Origin: an uncultured Ruminococcus sp. | GTDB lineage: Bacteria > Bacillota > Clostridia > Oscillospirales > Acutalibacteraceae | NCBI GenBank assembly: GCA_902803585.1 | Contig: CADCQO010000010.1 | Span: forward strand, 1 to 7,647 | DNA length: 7,647 nucleotides | Direction: 5' to 3' | In this document: positions 6,503-7,647 of the stretch, piece after piece | Layout of the letters: each line of letters starts with the position of its first letter | Numbering within the stretch: the stretch's first letter is position 1 | The notes under the pieces: model-generated | What the model was told of the DNA's origin: nothing | Seen by the model: the letters and a program-made list of their open reading frames with translations, nothing else | Databases searched by the model: none | Made by a program: the position numbers and the translations under genes

Positions 6503-7276
6503 ATGCTTATTTTGCTCTGCGGTAACGAAAAATGGTGTGACGAACTGAAAAAAGGCCTGCATATGAAGCTGAATGCAGAAATAAAAAGCTGTTTTTCCGA
6601 GAAGGATTGTGTCCGATATTGTCAGGAGGAGAAAGTAGGGGTGCTTTTACTCGCAGCAGATGTGCCGGAAATCGATTTTGCCGACGTGTTGAAGCAGACA
6701 CAGTTCATGAAGCCGAACACAAAAATATTTCTGGTCTGTATCCAGAGTGAGGCGGACGTACATTTTGCAGGGGAGATTTGTGATAAATTTTTAATTAATT
6801 TGATGAAACGTGAAGTAACTGTCAAAACATTCGGTGGTTTTGATATCATGTTGAATGGCATTACGGTTGTTTTTCATAATGCGAAAGCCAAAGAACTTTT
6901 TGCTTTGTGTGTTGACAAAGAGGGCAGTCAGGTGAGCATGGCAGACGCAATAGAAAAACTGTGGCCGAACAGAGTGCAGGATAAAGGAACAGAACGGCTC
7001 TATCGCAAAGCAGTAAATGCGATCCAGAAAACGCTGGAGGAATATGGCATAGCAAATATATTCTATCGTGTCAAAGGCGGCTGCGGGATACATACCGTTT
7101 TGGTAAAATGTGATTTATATTCATTTCTTGAAAATCCTTCCTCTTTTTCCGAAGCAATGTTGGGGCAATATATGCCGATGTATTCTTGGGCTGAGGAAAC
7201 AGCGGGCCGTATTGCTATGCTGGCACAGGAAGTTTCAGAAAATTCTACGATGTCATACTTCCGCCGTTTACACTGA
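6503..7276 (+). CDS. SARP-type transcriptional regulator with degenerate receiver (pseudo-response regulator)
   Basis: This 257-aa protein has two parts. Residues 1-101 have the length and pattern of a response-regulator receiver, but every functional residue is changed. LILLCGNE (2-9) stands where the acidic DDE pair should be. LLLAADVP (48-55) aligns with FLDIEMP, placing Ala51 at the phospho-Asp site. Cys79 replaces the Ser/Thr, and Asn99 replaces the final Lys. Residues 105-208 form a winged helix of the OmpR/SARP kind: VKTFGGFDIMLNG, then KAKELFALCVDKEG (127-140), IEKLWP, a helix with LYRKAVNAIQKTL (166-178), and a CDLYSFL end. The tail GQYMPMYSWAEETA (221-234) matches the GEYMxxYSWAE segment of clostridial SARP-like regulators. 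It is too short for a full BTAD/TPR activation domain. ATG 6503 follows GAGGGGGG. It probably binds DNA independently of phosphorylation; no kinase gene is adjacent. Confidence 0.85.
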   Translation: MLILLCGNEKWCDELKKGLHMKLNAEIKSCFSEKDCVRYCQEEKVGVLLLAADVPEIDFADVLKQTQFMKPNTKIFLVCIQSEADVHFAGEICDKFLINLMKREVTVKTFGGFDIMLNGITVVFHNAKAKELFALCVDKEGSQVSMADAIEKLWPNRVQDKGTERLYRKAVNAIQKTLEEYGIANIFYRVKGGCGIHTVLVKCDLYSFLENPSSFSEAMLGQYMPMYSWAEETAGRIAMLAQEVSENSTMSYFRRLH

Positions 7277-7341
7277 TGTTCAGAGGCGGAGAACTTTCTG
7301 ACTATTCAGGTCAAACTCCTCTTGACAGCAAAACGCATCAC

Positions 7342-7383
7342 CAGCAGATGGCAGTATTCTTACTGCTGTCTGCTGTTTTTTTT
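7342..7383 (+). terminator. Strong intrinsic terminator after the regulator gene
   Basis: CAGCAGA (7342-7348) pairs with TCTGCTG (7369-7375) and GCAGTA (7351-7356) with TACTGC (7361-7366). There is a 2-nt internal mismatch (TG/TG), a TTCT loop, and eight T directly after the stem (7376-7383). It lies 65 bp after the regulator stop. Confidence 0.9.
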
Positions 7384-7446
7384 GACACATCACATGGGTG
7401 TTTCATTTCCTGCTTTCATTCAGTATGACTGTGGCTTAAAATTTTG

Positions 7447-7475
7447 TTGACCTTTGCTGTAAAATGCTGTATAAT
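7447..7475 (+). promoter_or_regulatory. Near-consensus promoter for an unidentified short transcript
   Basis: TTGACC (7447-7452) and TATAAT (7470-7475) are 17 bp apart, with transcription predicted from about 7482. It is among the best sigma-A matches in the window, yet no long gene follows within it. Confidence 0.7.
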
Positions 7476-7500
7476 AGTGTATAAATTAGGTGTTTTCACA

Positions 7501-7566
7501 GTGAAGCGAAGCGTAGGCGTGGGAGTATGTTACCCAGATGCTGACAAAAATTTTTACATACTATAA
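7501..7566 (+). CDS. Possible 21-aa small ORF (or noncoding RNA)
   Basis: A GTG at 7501 opens 21 codons ending in TAA (7564-7566). The peptide would read (M)KRSVGVGVCYPDADKNFYIL. AGGTG (7488-7492) lies 8 nt upstream, and the promoter above would give a leader of only about 19 nt. The DNA also carries an inverted repeat, AGTATGT (7524-7530) and ACATACT (7556-7562), so the transcript may instead be a structured RNA. I do not recognise the peptide. Coding status is uncertain. Confidence 0.35.
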   Translation: MKRSVGVGVCYPDADKNFYIL

Positions 7567-7596
7567 ATGAGCAAATATGAAAACTGCACAAAAGTG

Positions 7597-7647
7597 GGCA
7601 TCCCTCCGTCTTGCTGACACTTGGCATCTTCCCTAAAGGGGAGGCAC
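7597..7647. repeat. Edge of a palindromic GC-rich repeat (MITE-like), cut by the window end
   Basis: The last 50 bp differ in composition from the AT-rich DNA before them. They contain CATCCCTCCGTC (7599-7610), GCTGAC, and a hairpin CTTCCC-TAAA-GGGGAG (7628-7643). This arrangement resembles the short dispersed palindromic repeats, ending in CCCTAAAGGGGAGGC-like arms, that I recall from Faecalibacterium and Ruminococcus genomes. Only one part is visible, and no second copy lies in this window. Confidence 0.45.

Larger units (their letters stand above)
7384..7647. other. Right-end region without a long gene
   Basis: Between the terminator and the window edge no reading frame longer than about 21 codons has a supported start. 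The stretch contains a near-consensus promoter, a possible short ORF or small RNA, and the edge of a palindromic repeat, each listed separately. Confidence 0.6.

Noticed and set aside
6791..7093. Minus-strand open frame of 100 codons
   Set aside because: It is antisense to the winged-helix part of the regulator, which shows clear family motifs.
7576..7637. Short ATG frame reading into the right-end repeat
   Set aside because: It has no Shine-Dalgarno site, and most of its length is the palindromic repeat, so the reading is probably accidental.

Overview
The window looks like a chromosomal segment from a low-GC Gram-positive gut bacterium, most likely a Ruminococcus-like member of the Oscillospiraceae. 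The evidence is the gene content: a secreted BspA-type leucine-rich-repeat protein, a DUF4367-type membrane anti-sigma-like protein, a DUF6514-like small protein and a SARP-type regulator. Purine-rich Shine-Dalgarno sites and clean TTGACA/TATAAT promoters agree with this. The assignment comes from recognising families by eye, not from a search.

Layout from left to right. (1) On the minus strand, running off the left edge, is a single-pass membrane protein of the anti-sigma/DUF4367 type (1-1094). (2) Divergent from it is a cytoplasmic S66 serine peptidase of the LD-carboxypeptidase/MccF type (1290-2159). (3) After a 206-bp gap with its own promoter comes a GTG-started cation/proton antiporter (2366-3550). 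(4) Convergent to that, with only 6 bp between stop codons, is a two-gene minus-strand operon. It has one strong promoter (5816-5844), a secreted LRR protein (4386-5780) and an esterase-family alpha/beta hydrolase (3557-4372). (5) A 347-bp AT-rich gap holds back-to-back promoters and a structured leader for a 94-aa DUF6514-like protein (6128-6412). (6) A strong promoter and a perfect 9-bp dyad at the predicted mRNA 5' end precede a SARP-like regulator (6503-7276) whose receiver domain has lost every phosphorylation residue, and this gene ends at a strong terminator (7342-7383). (7) The right end has no long gene but carries a near-consensus promoter, a possible 21-codon ORF and the edge of a GC-rich palindromic dispersed-type repeat.

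The genes do not form one obvious pathway. The left part suggests envelope and ion homeostasis: an anti-sigma-like sensor, a murein-peptide or peptide-antibiotic peptidase, and an antiporter. The middle operon supplies a surface or secreted binding protein plus an esterase. The right part is regulatory. The most unusual points are the phosphorylation-independent (pseudo-receiver) regulator, the hairpins at the predicted 5' ends of two neighbouring mRNAs, and the well-promoted short transcript at the right end. I found no tRNA, rRNA, CRISPR array or transposase.
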